Positions 27,497-35,009 of a DNA stretch of 64,000 bases are shown here, piece by piece. The translations under genes and the position numbers were made by a program. The notes under the pieces are model-generated. The model was not told where the DNA came from. It saw only the letters and a list, made by a program, of their open reading frames with translations, and searched no databases. The stretch comes from an uncultured Collinsella sp. (GTDB taxonomy: Bacteria > Actinomycetota > Coriobacteriia > Coriobacteriales > Coriobacteriaceae). The stretch lies in contig CAAERQ010000009.1 of assembly GCA_900758475.1 (NCBI GenBank), forward strand, positions 5,786 to 69,785. Reading direction: 5' to 3'. Within the stretch, counting starts at the first letter, position 1. Each line of letters starts with the position of its first letter.

Positions 27497-28120
27497 TTAA
27501 CTGTTCTTCATGACAATCGAATCCACGACATCGGCCACATTCTCACAGCAGTCAGCGCAGTACTCCAGGAAGGCGTAGACGTCACGCCAAGCGATGACCT
27601 CGAGCGGATCCTTGCCGTTGACATGCAGGTTGCGCATAGCGTTGATGTAGAGCTCGTCGGCCTCGGACTCGATCGTGTTGATCTGGATGACGAGCTCGCG
27701 CAGGGTCTTGGACTTGCGGTAGTTGGGCAGCTCGATCATCAGGTCCTTCATGGCGCGGCAGGCGTCGGTCACCTTGTGGGCGATCACGATGGCATCGGGA
27801 TGGATGCTCTGGATGTTGGTGAAGTAGACGCGCTGCACGACGCCCTCGATACGGTCGAGCACGGTGTCGAGCGAGCAGCTCATCAGGTCCAGGTCCTCGC
27901 GCTCAAGCGGGGTGATAAAGGCCGTGAGCAGGGCGTCTTCAAGCTCATGGTGCTTCTTGTCTGCCGCATGCTCGATTGCGTGCATCTTGTCGAGCATATC
28001 GTGAATCTTCGCGGGATCGAAGTTCTCAAAAATCTTGGTGAGCAGCTCGGCAGCCTGTACGGCAAGATCGGCGCAGGCGACGTAGTTGTCAAAGTAGAAC
28101 GAATCGGGTTTCTTTGCCAT
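27497..28120 (-). CDS. DUF47 family PhoU-like accessory protein of PiT transporter
   Basis: Helical PhoU-like protein of 207 residues, of the DUF47/Pit-accessory family that is nearly always encoded beside a PiT phosphate transporter. The start MAKKPDSFYFDNYVACADLA, the segment IHDMLDKMHAIEHAADKKHH and FITPLEREDLDLMSCSLDTV with its Glu/Asp metal-binding residues are characteristic. GAAAGGACC precedes the ATG. It lies 67 bases downstream of the transporter in the same direction. Confidence 0.9.
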   Translation of the reverse strand: MAKKPDSFYFDNYVACADLAVQAAELLTKIFENFDPAKIHDMLDKMHAIEHAADKKHHELEDALLTAFITPLEREDLDLMSCSLDTVLDRIEGVVQRVYFTNIQSIHPDAIVIAHKVTDACRAMKDLMIELPNYRKSKTLRELVIQINTIESEADELYINAMRNLHVNGKDPLEVIAWRDVYAFLEYCADCCENVADVVDSIVMKNS

Positions 28121-28187
28121 GGGTGGGTCCTTTCGAGGCGAAGACGGGTGGGCGAAGTATTACGGTCCGGATGGACGTTCGGTTTGA

Positions 28188-29237
28188 CTAGATGAACATC
28201 ATGAACAGCTTGGCCATGACAAAGCTGATGAGTCCGCAGGCGGGGAAGGTGAAGAACCAGGTGAACATCATGTCCTTGACCACGCCGAAGTTGATGGCCG
28301 AAAGGCGCTTGACGGCGCCGACGCCCATGATGGCGCAGGTCTTGATGTGGGTGGAGGACACAGGGATACCGGTAAGGGTGGCAAGCAGCAGATTCGCGGC
28401 GCCTGCGAGGTCGGCGGAGAAGCCCTGATACTTCTCGAGCTTGACCATGCTCTGGCCGACGGACTTGATGATGCGCTCGCCGCCCACGCTGGTGCCGACA
28501 CCCATGGTGGCCGAGCACAGCAGCATAATCCAGATGGGGATGCCGGCATCGCCGACGCTCGTCTGGCCGTTGGCGAAGGCAACACCTAAAAAGAGCACGC
28601 CGATGAACTTCTGTCCATCCTGCGCGCCGTGCATAAAGCTCATGGCCGCGGCACTCGCGATCTGAGCGTATTTAAAGAAGACGTTGGCACGTCGCCTGTT
28701 GGCGGCGGCAAACAGAATCGAGACGAGTTTGCACAGGATCCAGCCCATGACAAAGCCCAGACCGATGGAGAGCGCCAGGCCGTAGATGACCTTCATCCAC
28801 TCGTGGACGTTGACGCTGCTCGCGCCGCCGAGGGCGATAGCGGCACCGGTCAGGCCGGCGATAAGGCTGTGACTTTGCGAGGTGGGGATGCCAAAACGCG
28901 ACGCCGTGGCACCGTAGACGACGATGGAGAACAGAGCCGCGCATAGGCAGGCAAGCGCCATGGTGCTGTTTCCGCCAAAGTCGACGATATGTGAAATGGT
29001 GTTGGCGACGCTCGCGTTAAAGTGCGTCATGATGAGCACGCCGAGGAAGTTGAATGCGGCGCTCATGAGAATGGCGGCGCGGGCGGGCATGCAACGCGTA
29101 GTGACGCAGGTCGCGATGGCGTTGGGCGCGTCGGTCCATCCGTTGACGAAGATGGCGCCGAGCGCGAGAATCACGGTGACGGCAAGGACTGGGTTCGACA
29201 CAATTTGGCCGAGGAAGGTTGAGAACGTTACGTCCAT
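28188..29237 (-). CDS. pit: Inorganic phosphate transporter, PiT family
   Basis: Low-affinity phosphate:cation symporter of the inner membrane, 349 residues with about ten membrane segments. Both family signature repeats are visible: NGWTDAPNAIATCV near residue 30 and the second GVGAVKRLSAINFGVVKDM. VSSTHIKTCAIMG is the matching GxSSTH region in the second half. With DUF47 it forms a second phosphate uptake route beside Pst. Confidence 0.92.
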   Translation of the reverse strand: MDVTFSTFLGQIVSNPVLAVTVILALGAIFVNGWTDAPNAIATCVTTRCMPARAAILMSAAFNFLGVLIMTHFNASVANTISHIVDFGGNSTMALACLCAALFSIVVYGATASRFGIPTSQSHSLIAGLTGAAIALGGASSVNVHEWMKVIYGLALSIGLGFVMGWILCKLVSILFAAANRRRANVFFKYAQIASAAAMSFMHGAQDGQKFIGVLFLGVAFANGQTSVGDAGIPIWIMLLCSATMGVGTSVGGERIIKSVGQSMVKLEKYQGFSADLAGAANLLLATLTGIPVSSTHIKTCAIMGVGAVKRLSAINFGVVKDMMFTWFFTFPACGLISFVMAKLFMMFI

Positions 29238-29461
29238 ATATGGGCTTTCTCGAAGTTTGCAGACACGTTACAAAAACATGATAAATCGTATCACCTCCTG
29301 CGGGTTTCTTTACCGAGTTCTGATGGGAGAAGTGAATTTTTTGGCACTAAAATTGAATATAAGCCCTGTTGACCGCGGGTATTCTTTTTGCTAACACGCC
29401 ATGAGGACACGCGTGCGCGCCCCAACACCCCAAAACCACAGTCTGTTCGCTTTACAACATG

Positions 29462-29475
29462 CAAACACGCGTTCG
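29462..29475 (-). promoter_or_regulatory. Consensus SOS (LexA) box
   Basis: Read on the minus strand this is CGAACGCGTGTTTG, which fits the Gram-positive LexA consensus CGAAC-RNRY-GTTYG at every position. It ends 12 bases before the ATG of the next small gene, where a bound repressor would block transcription or its start. Confidence 0.6.
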
Positions 29476-29487
29476 ATAATAGGGGGC

Positions 29488-29826
29488 ATGGAATATCGAC
29501 AGACAGACGGCAAAACTCGGCGCGTGCACAAGCAGTATGTGGACGTCGTGGCTCGCATCCTCGCGGGCGGACAGGTCGTGCCGGTCACCGTCTGCTGGGT
29601 CGACGGCCGTTGTTTTACGATCGACGAAATTATCTCGACCGTTGGGTTTGGCCTGATGGTCCACGGCATCCGTACGGCAACATATAAGGTGCGTTTCGGC
29701 GGGCACGCGACCGAGTTGTATCTGGAGGACCAGACGCGCGAGCGGGCGGACGGCTCGCAGGCGCACGTGATGCGTTGGTGGGTCTGGGCCTTTGATCGTA
29801 CGCTTGAGGGCGAGCGCCGTAGGTAA
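29488..29826 (+). CDS. Small protein behind a LexA box, unknown function
   Basis: Protein of 112 residues starting at the ATG with AGGGGG ahead. It is compact and rich in beta-type residues, with WVDGRCFTIDEI, YKVRFGGHATELYLED and MRWWVWAFD. This pattern (a Trp-rich small beta protein of about 100 residues) resembles the DUF6504-type proteins that accompany SOS mutagenesis genes, but I could not confirm that. The consensus LexA box directly upstream suggests DNA-damage induction. It stands alone between the divergent PiT gene and the Bax inhibitor family gene. Confidence 0.7.
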   Translation: MEYRQTDGKTRRVHKQYVDVVARILAGGQVVPVTVCWVDGRCFTIDEIISTVGFGLMVHGIRTATYKVRFGGHATELYLEDQTRERADGSQAHVMRWWVWAFDRTLEGERRR

Positions 29827-29904
29827 GGACGTGCGGCATTCGGGTACAATGGCAGGAATCTTGTCACCTACGGCGCTGTCGTGCGCTTTTTGAAAGGACG
29901 TAGT

Positions 29905-30600
29905 ATGAACGATATCAAGGGCTATCAGAACGGCCCCATCGAGACCGGCGCAAGTCGCGCCAAGGAGATGTCGCCGCGTGCGTACAATCTTGCCATGTCT
30001 GCCCTCATCTTCTTGGGCTTTTGCGCCATGGGCGCCGGTGCTTACTTTACGAGCACCATGGCGTTTGCCCGCATGATGATGAGCGGCGCTGCCCTGCCAC
30101 TGGTCTTTGGCTCGTTTATCCTGACTATTGTCGGCATCGTCATGATGTCTGTTGCTGCCAGCAAACAGTCCGTGGGCCTGTCGCTCACGGGTTACGTAAT
30201 CTTTGCGAGCACCTTTGGCCTGACCGCGTCGTTTGGCCTTGCAAACTACGACCTGCCCACCATCAACACCGCCTTTATCGCCACCGCTGCCATCACCTTT
30301 GTCTTCGGTGCGCTGGGCGTGACCTTCCCCAAGTTCTTCCAGCGTGTGTACGGCATCGGCTTTGGCATTCTGCTCGCCACGATTCTGGTCGAGATCGTGC
30401 TGATGTTCATGGGCGTCTCGCAGTCCATCACCGATCTGATCGTGATCGTGGTGTTCGCCGGGTTTATTGGCTACGACACCTATGTTGCCACGACGGTGCC
30501 GCCCACGCTGCCCAATGCGGTGCTCATGGCGTCCAACCTGTTCGTGGACATTATCAACGTGTTCCTGCGCATCCTGAACATTCTCGGTCGTCGCGACTAG
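29905..30600 (+). CDS. Bax inhibitor-1/YccA family membrane protein
   Basis: Integral membrane protein of 231 residues with seven hydrophobic segments, matching the Bax inhibitor-1 (TMBIM) family, whose members act as pH-sensitive Ca2+ leak channels or protease modulators. The late segment FAGFIGYDTYVATTVPP contains the conserved D of the family, and the C-terminus (FVDIINVFLRILNILGRRD) is typical. ATG 29905 has AAAGGACG in front. Confidence 0.9.
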   Translation: MNDIKGYQNGPIETGASRAKEMSPRAYNLAMSALIFLGFCAMGAGAYFTSTMAFARMMMSGAALPLVFGSFILTIVGIVMMSVAASKQSVGLSLTGYVIFASTFGLTASFGLANYDLPTINTAFIATAAITFVFGALGVTFPKFFQRVYGIGFGILLATILVEIVLMFMGVSQSITDLIVIVVFAGFIGYDTYVATTVPPTLPNAVLMASNLFVDIINVFLRILNILGRRD

Positions 30601-30645
30601 CGCGGCATTGCGACGCTTCCTACCGGACACGGTAAAACGATACGA

Positions 30646-30673
30646 AAGGCGGTCCTTCGGGGCCGTCTTTTTT
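30646..30673 (+). terminator. Terminator after the Bax inhibitor-1 family gene
   Basis: AAGGCGGTCC and GGGGCCGTCTT pair (with G-T pairs) around TTC and are followed by TTTTTTG. Confidence 0.75.
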
Positions 30674-30739
30674 GTGCGTGGCGGGGTATCATGGATGGGA
30701 AAAAGCCGATAGCGGCAGCGACAGGAAAGGTGGCCACGT

Positions 30740-31873
30740 ATGGCAGATGTCGACAACAGGAACCGTAACCGCAGGTCTAACCGAGCGGGTCAGCCCAATC
30801 CCAAGCGCGAGGCGCGTGCCAAGGCCGCCGAGCGCCATGTGGCGGCTGTGTCCGAGGCCTGCGCCAAGGACATCGAGCGTTCGCTTGCCGGCGTGCGCGA
30901 GTTCGATGGTATGCCTGCCGGTTTTGTCGCGGCGATGAAGGCCAAGGCCCAGAAGGCGGCGACTGCTGAGGAGCAGGCTGCCAAGGCTGTGGAGGCTGAC
31001 GCTGCCGAGGTTGAGGCCGCCGAGGTTGAGGCTGCGGTCGAGCCTGAGGTGGCGCTCGAGTCCACCGAGTCGGCCGACGAGGCTGAGTCCGCGCCCGCGG
31101 AGGAGCCTGCTCCGGCCCTGCCCGAGGTCACTGTGCTTGATGCCTCCGCCACGCAGGCAATCCTCGATAACGGCCGCGGCTATGCGCAGTTCTGCGATAT
31201 GGCCGTGCTTGCCTTTGCCTCGTTTACCAATCCGGGCGGCGGCTATATCCAGGGCTACCTGGGCCAGGAGGCGACGCTCTGCGCCGATTCGTACCTGTAC
31301 AACGTGCTCGACAAGCAGCGCAAGTGGTACGGCGAGAACCGTCGCCGCAACATCAACTGCGAGCTGTACCGCAATCGTGCGCTGGTGGTGCCCGCCGTGC
31401 GCTTCGACCGCAACCACGTGCACGCATACGCCGATGTAATCGTTGCCGCCGCACCCAACGTCAAGCGTGCCCGCCAGGAGTACCGCGTGAGCGACGACGC
31501 CCTGTTGGATGCCCTGCGCGACCGCATCCGCTTTGTGCTTGCCATCTGCGACGAGCTGGGTCGCGAGAAGCTCGTACTGGGTGCTTGGGGTTGCGACAAC
31601 AACGGCTTCGACGCCGAGGCCGCGGCCGAGCTCTTCCGCAAGGAGCTCGCATCGGGCGACTTTAAGGTCAAGCAGGTGTTCTTTGCCGTGCCTTCTACGC
31701 GATGGGATGAGGATTTTGCCAAGTTCGAGCACGTGCTGGCAAACTTCCCCGAGCGCAACGAGGAGTCCTATGCCCAGGTTGCCGCACGCGCTGCGGCTGC
31801 TCGCGCCGCCGAGCAGGCCCAGGCTGCCGCCGAGGACGATGAGGACGATGACGATTGGCGCAAGTACCTGTAA
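30740..31873 (+). CDS. Microbial PARG-like protein (TIGR02452 type) with disordered N-terminus
   Basis: Protein of 377 residues. The first 125 residues are charged and Ala/Glu-rich and look disordered. The C-terminal part, from about residue 135, matches bacterial poly(ADP-ribose) glycohydrolase-like domains: the signature GGG at 166-168 followed seven residues later by Q176-E177 (NPGGGYIQGYLGQEATLC), then LVLGAWGCDNNG. The family removes ADP-ribose from proteins or nucleic acids. The catalytic Glu is present, so activity is plausible. A terminator and an SGNH hydrolase gene follow. Confidence 0.8.
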   Translation: MADVDNRNRNRRSNRAGQPNPKREARAKAAERHVAAVSEACAKDIERSLAGVREFDGMPAGFVAAMKAKAQKAATAEEQAAKAVEADAAEVEAAEVEAAVEPEVALESTESADEAESAPAEEPAPALPEVTVLDASATQAILDNGRGYAQFCDMAVLAFASFTNPGGGYIQGYLGQEATLCADSYLYNVLDKQRKWYGENRRRNINCELYRNRALVVPAVRFDRNHVHAYADVIVAAAPNVKRARQEYRVSDDALLDALRDRIRFVLAICDELGREKLVLGAWGCDNNGFDAEAAAELFRKELASGDFKVKQVFFAVPSTRWDEDFAKFEHVLANFPERNEESYAQVAARAAAARAAEQAQAAAEDDEDDDDWRKYL

Positions 31874-31898
31874 TCGGTACGTGCCGACAGATGGGCCG

Positions 31899-31932
31899 AG
31901 CCGGCGGGAGGGCTGCTCTCGTCGGCTTTTTA
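31899..31932 (+). terminator. Terminator after the PARG-like gene
   Basis: AGCCGGCGGGAG pairs with CTCTCGTCGGCT (two G-T pairs) around GGCTG, followed by TTTTTAT. Confidence 0.75.
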
Positions 31933-31950
31933 TTGAGTGGGGAGCTTACG

Positions 31951-32610
31951 ATGAAAAACGTTCTGTGCTTTGGTGACAGCAATACCTATGGCTATGATCC
32001 GGCTGGTATGCGCGATGGCACCGCGGTGCGCTATGCGCAGGATGTGCGCTGGTGCGGCGTGGCGCAGCGTGACCTGGGCGAGGGCTGGCATGTGATTGAG
32101 GAGGGGCTCAACGGCCGCACGACGGTGCGCGACGATATGTGCCATCTGGACACTAACCTTAACGGTGTTCGCGCGCTTCCGATGCTGCTCGAGGCCCATA
32201 AGCCACTGGACGCCATTGTGATCATGCTGGGCACCAACGACTGTAAGACGGTCTTTAACGTGACGGCTTCCGATATCGCTCGTGGCGCCATGGCGCTGAT
32301 TCGCGCCGTCCGCGCGTTTCCGTGGACCGACGCTGCGCCTTGTCCGCGCATTCTGCTGATGGCTCCTATCAAGATCAAGCCGCAGATCGCCGATGTGTAT
32401 ATGACCGACTTTGACGAGCATTCCGTCGAGGCATCTGAGCATTTTGGCGAGTACTATGCGCACGTGGCAGAGCAGTTTGGCTGCGACTTTTTGAATGCCG
32501 CCGATTTTGCCGAGCCGGGCGATATCGACTATCTGCATATGATGCCCGAAAGTCACGAGAGCCTGGGCCACGCCGTGGCAGCCAAGCTCAAAGAGATGCT
32601 CGGTGAGTAG
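31951..32610 (+). CDS. SGNH/GDSL-family hydrolase (arylesterase-like)
   Basis: Cytoplasmic hydrolase of 219 residues without a signal peptide. Block I FGDSNTYG holds the catalytic Ser near residue 9; block III is GTNDCK; a His in the final YLHMMPESHESLGHA segment completes the triad. Relatives are aryl esterases or acyltransferases; the substrate is unknown. ATG 31951 has GGGGAG ahead. A strong hairpin follows the stop. Confidence 0.85.
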   Translation: MKNVLCFGDSNTYGYDPAGMRDGTAVRYAQDVRWCGVAQRDLGEGWHVIEEGLNGRTTVRDDMCHLDTNLNGVRALPMLLEAHKPLDAIVIMLGTNDCKTVFNVTASDIARGAMALIRAVRAFPWTDAAPCPRILLMAPIKIKPQIADVYMTDFDEHSVEASEHFGEYYAHVAEQFGCDFLNAADFAEPGDIDYLHMMPESHESLGHAVAAKLKEMLGE

Positions 32611-32618
32611 CGCGACCC

Positions 32619-32652
32619 CAAGCCACCACAAAGGTACCTTTGCGGTGGCTTG
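32619..32652 (+). terminator. Hairpin after the SGNH hydrolase gene
   Basis: CAAGCCACCRCAAAGG-type arms pair nearly perfectly around a 2-4 base loop (32619-32652). Only ATTCGTCTGTTTG follows, a weak T-tract. It lies eight bases after the stop. Confidence 0.7.
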
Positions 32653-32665
32653 ATTCGTCTGTTTG

Positions 32666-32881
32666 TCTTGATCTGTAACAGCTGTAAGGCCGAAAACGGG
32701 CTAGATGTTACAGATTGAGATTATTTAGGTCGATATCGGTCGTTTGTCTCGATCTGTAACATCTAGGGTCGATTTTGCCGAGTTACTGTTACAGATCGAG
32801 ATTGTCTTCTCAGCGGAATTTGAATATCTCGATCTGTAACAGGTGGGCCGAAAAATGGGCTCTAACTGTTACAGATCGAGA
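32666..32881. repeat. Three 55-bp palindromic repeat units
   Basis: Units at 32666-32720, 32747-32801 and 32827-32881, each exactly 55 bp. Each begins with TCT(C/T)GATCTGTAACA and ends with its reverse complement TGTTACAGAT(C/T)GAGA, giving 15-bp arms around a 25-base core. The cores share a GGCCGAAAA-NGGGCT pattern, and the middle unit is in reverse orientation. Spacers are 26 and 25 bp. The flanking sequence in this 389-base gap holds only terminator-like hairpins. The arrangement resembles REP/BIME-type elements. Confidence 0.85.
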
Positions 32882-32890
32882 TGTTTGTGG

Positions 32891-32930
32891 AAGCCGCCGC
32901 AAAGGTGTCTGTCGCCTTTGCGGCGGTTTT
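32891..32930 (+). terminator. Strong hairpin with T-run before the prophage
   Basis: AAGCCGCCGCAAAGG pairs with CCTTTGCGGCGG across TGTCTGTCG and is followed by TTTTGGG. It stands at the right edge of the palindromic repeats, immediately before the prophage boundary. Confidence 0.65.
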
Positions 32931-32999
32931 GGGCTGCGAATCTTAATACTGCCACCACTAACGGCGTGCCATCTACCTGCGGCTTTGCGAGGGAATATC

Positions 33000-34127
33000 C
33001 TAACTAATCCCAAGCGCGTCGAAGGCGGCGCGGACGACCTGCTCGGCGGTGGGGCGGATGTAGTGCCTACCCGACACGCCGGGGAGGGCGTGGCCCATCA
33101 GCATCTCGATGAGGTCCCACGGCAGGCGAAGCTCGACCTCCGCTATCGTACGCCAGGAGGTGCGGAGGTTCGACCACGGGATGTGCTCGATGCCGCGGGC
33201 GGCGCAGAGTTTCCGCCAGCGGTCGTTGCAAATGCTCCGGTTCATGGGCAGCCCGTCGCCCCGGTCGCTCAGCCACTCGCGGCCATCGGCGGCGCGGGCG
33301 GCCGCTATCTCGACGAGGCGGTCGGCGGCCTGCGGTAGGATCACGACGGTGCGGGCGGACTTGGCGGTCTTGAGGGCGCCCACCGGCTCGGTGCCGGACT
33401 GCTGCATCTGGCGGCAGATGTCGGCGGAGGCGAGGACGGTGCCGCTACGCTCCCAGCGCAATACCTCCTCGGTGCGCACGCCCAGCGACTCGCCCGAGCG
33501 GCAGGAGCCGAAGCACGCGAGGATGAACGCGGGCTCCAGGGGGTTGCCGCGCAGCTCGTCGAGGACGCCCAGGGCCTCGTCGAGGGTGTAGACGCGCTTC
33601 GAGCGCTCGCGGGTCTTGCGGGTGGGCATGGTGTACCTGACGCTGGCGGCGAACGGGTCGAGCGGCAGGCGGATGAAGGTCGAGACGCAGGCGTAGACCT
33701 TGCGCAGGGTGAGCAGGGCGGTATCGGCGGTGGCGGCGGGCAGCGTCAGCAGCCAGTCCTGCAGCTCGACGGCGCGCAGCTGGTCGACGGGCATTGCGCC
33801 CCAGCGGGGTCCGACGTAGTTTCTCCACGAGCGCAGCACGAGGTCGCGGGTGTTGGGGGCGAGCGTCCCCGCCTCGACCTGTGCGGCCATCTTGGGGACG
33901 AGCCACGTCTCGTAGGCCTTGGCTATGGTGGGCACGGGCGCGTCGTCGGCGTGCTCGACGTGGATGCGGTCGAGCTCCGCGCACGCCTCGCGGTAGGTGC
34001 CGTACACGGTCTTGGTCTTGCGCCTGCGGCCTTGCGGCGTGTTCTGCATCCAGCGCAGGACGTACTTCTTGCCGCGCCTCATCTCGGTCACGGAGCCCCA
34101 GACGCGGCGGTGCTGCTTCTTTGTCAT
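33000..34127 (-). CDS. int: Phage integrase, tyrosine recombinase family
   Basis: Integrase of 375 residues that would insert and excise the prophage. The arm-binding and core-binding domains occupy about 1-170. Catalytic residues: R210 (GSCRSGESLG), K256 (TAKSART), R322 (SNLRTSW), H346 (LMGHALPG) and Y356 (GRHYIRP). The usual first His of the HxxR box is Ser319, an uncommon substitution. The gene reads outward to the left end, and its stop is close to the attachment site. Confidence 0.93.
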   Translation of the reverse strand: MTKKQHRRVWGSVTEMRRGKKYVLRWMQNTPQGRRRKTKTVYGTYREACAELDRIHVEHADDAPVPTIAKAYETWLVPKMAAQVEAGTLAPNTRDLVLRSWRNYVGPRWGAMPVDQLRAVELQDWLLTLPAATADTALLTLRKVYACVSTFIRLPLDPFAASVRYTMPTRKTRERSKRVYTLDEALGVLDELRGNPLEPAFILACFGSCRSGESLGVRTEEVLRWERSGTVLASADICRQMQQSGTEPVGALKTAKSARTVVILPQAADRLVEIAAARAADGREWLSDRGDGLPMNRSICNDRWRKLCAARGIEHIPWSNLRTSWRTIAEVELRLPWDLIEMLMGHALPGVSGRHYIRPTAEQVVRAAFDALGIS

Positions 34128-34227
34128 ATAATCAGATCCGTTCAGATCGCGGGCTTATTCTCCGTTTCGCCCGGTTCTGACCACGGCCCCGTCTCACGTT
34201 CCAAAGTGCAGGGGCCGTCTCCTTAGT

Positions 34228-34272
34228 CTCGGGGCCGCGGCATCAGCCTGCGGTCCCGAGATTTTTCGTTTT
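34228..34272 (+). terminator. Terminator-like hairpin between integrase and the next gene
   Basis: CTCGGG and CCCGAG, extended by CCGC/GCGG, pair around CATCAGC, followed by ATTTTTCGTTTT on the plus strand. In this direction it would stop host or antisense transcripts from entering the immunity region. The 34128-34379 gap otherwise holds no gene that I can support. Confidence 0.6.
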
Positions 34273-34379
34273 CATGGGCATCACCTCCCTAGATGTAGAC
34301 GCATGGGGTCTCGCCCTCGACGGTGTAGCCGAGCCTCGCGCCTAGGTTCCAGCTGCGCGCGGGACGGCTTTTTTGTTTT

Positions 34380-34775
34380 TCAGCCCGTGATGTGCGCCGC
34401 AGCAAAGCCTGCCACGACGGACAGCAGCGCTATCGCGGCCTCCCTCATGAATACCGACCTGCCGCGCCGTCTCTCATCTTCGGCCCTCGCCGCGGCCCAG
34501 CGGTCGCGCCTTTCTCTGTAGGCCTCCGCCTCGGCGGCATAGCGCCTGCCCTTTGCGGCGATGCGGAACGTGCAGGCGGTGGACGTGTTGAACATGAGGT
34601 CGCGGATGTAACCCAGCTCCTCCAGCTCCAGCGCCTCGTCCCTCCGGCTGAAAGTCCTGTTCCTGACCATCTCCCCGAGCGTCTCCTCGAGCGAGGGCGT
34701 TAAGGGGATGAAACGATACTCGTCGACGTAGCCGGAATAGTCCGGCTCTATTTCGCGCTTGGAGAAGATATGCAC
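34380..34775 (-). CDS. Tail-anchored prophage protein, unknown function
   Basis: Protein of 131 residues, not recognised. Residues 1-75 are a mixed soluble region (YSGYVDEYRFIPLTPSLEE), 75-110 a highly charged helix rich in Arg, Glu and Ala, and the last 20 residues a membrane segment (REAAIALLSVVAGFAAAHITG), so it is probably tail-anchored. The start is GTG with AAGGAG ahead. It shares the strand of repressor and integrase, so it may be expressed in the lysogen, for example in exclusion of other phages. Confidence 0.65.
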   Translation of the reverse strand: MHIFSKREIEPDYSGYVDEYRFIPLTPSLEETLGEMVRNRTFSRRDEALELEELGYIRDLMFNTSTACTFRIAAKGRRYAAEAEAYRERRDRWAAARAEDERRRGRSVFMREAAIALLSVVAGFAAAHITG

Positions 34776-34865
34776 GACGACTCCTTCCTTCGACAGCTCA
34801 TCATCGTGATCGTGTTCTGGACCATCGGGTGGCTCATCGGCATGGCGACTACCGGCCGCCTCTAG
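34770..34865 (+). CDS. Small membrane peptide A (31 residues)
   Basis: The peptide starts MHDDSFLRQL and continues with a single membrane helix (IIVIVFWTIGWLIG), ending MATTGRL. The ATG has GGAGAAG six bases ahead. Its start codon region overlaps the divergent minus-strand gene. The next gene encodes a clear paralogue, which argues that both are real. Function unknown; such peptides often modulate membrane complexes. Confidence 0.6.
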   Translation: MHDDSFLRQLIIVIVFWTIGWLIGMATTGRL

Positions 34866-34873
34866 GAGAAGAA

Positions 34874-34972
34874 ATGCACGACGAATGCTCCTTCCTCCGG
34901 GGCCGCATCATCGCGATCGCGTTTGGCCTCCTCGGGCACCTGCTCGCGCTCGCGTACCTCGGGCGCATCTAA
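34874..34972 (+). CDS. Small membrane peptide B (32 residues), paralogue of A
   Basis: Starts MHDECSFLRG, followed by the hydrophobic stretch IIAIAFGLLGHLLALAYLG and a terminal RI. It shares MHD-, SFLR, II-I and GR(L/I) endings with the peptide just upstream, showing a tandem duplication. AGGAGAAG precedes the ATG and overlaps the previous stop. Confidence 0.6.
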   Translation: MHDECSFLRGRIIAIAFGLLGHLLALAYLGRI

Positions 34973-35009
34973 AGGCATCGAATTCGACGCCTTTGAAATC
35001 GGCGCTCCT

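Noticed and set aside
32666..32881. CRISPR array
   Set aside because: The repeated units are palindromic, 55 bp long, only three in number and alternate in orientation; no cas genes are near.
32931..32999. Specific attachment-site core
   Set aside because: The left boundary must be here, but without the right end no direct repeat can be identified.
34243..34275. Ten-codon minus-strand frame behind a perfect ribosome-binding site
   Set aside because: The frame MKTKNLGTAG is too short to judge and overlaps the terminator-like hairpin; it could be a leader peptide but nothing supports a function.
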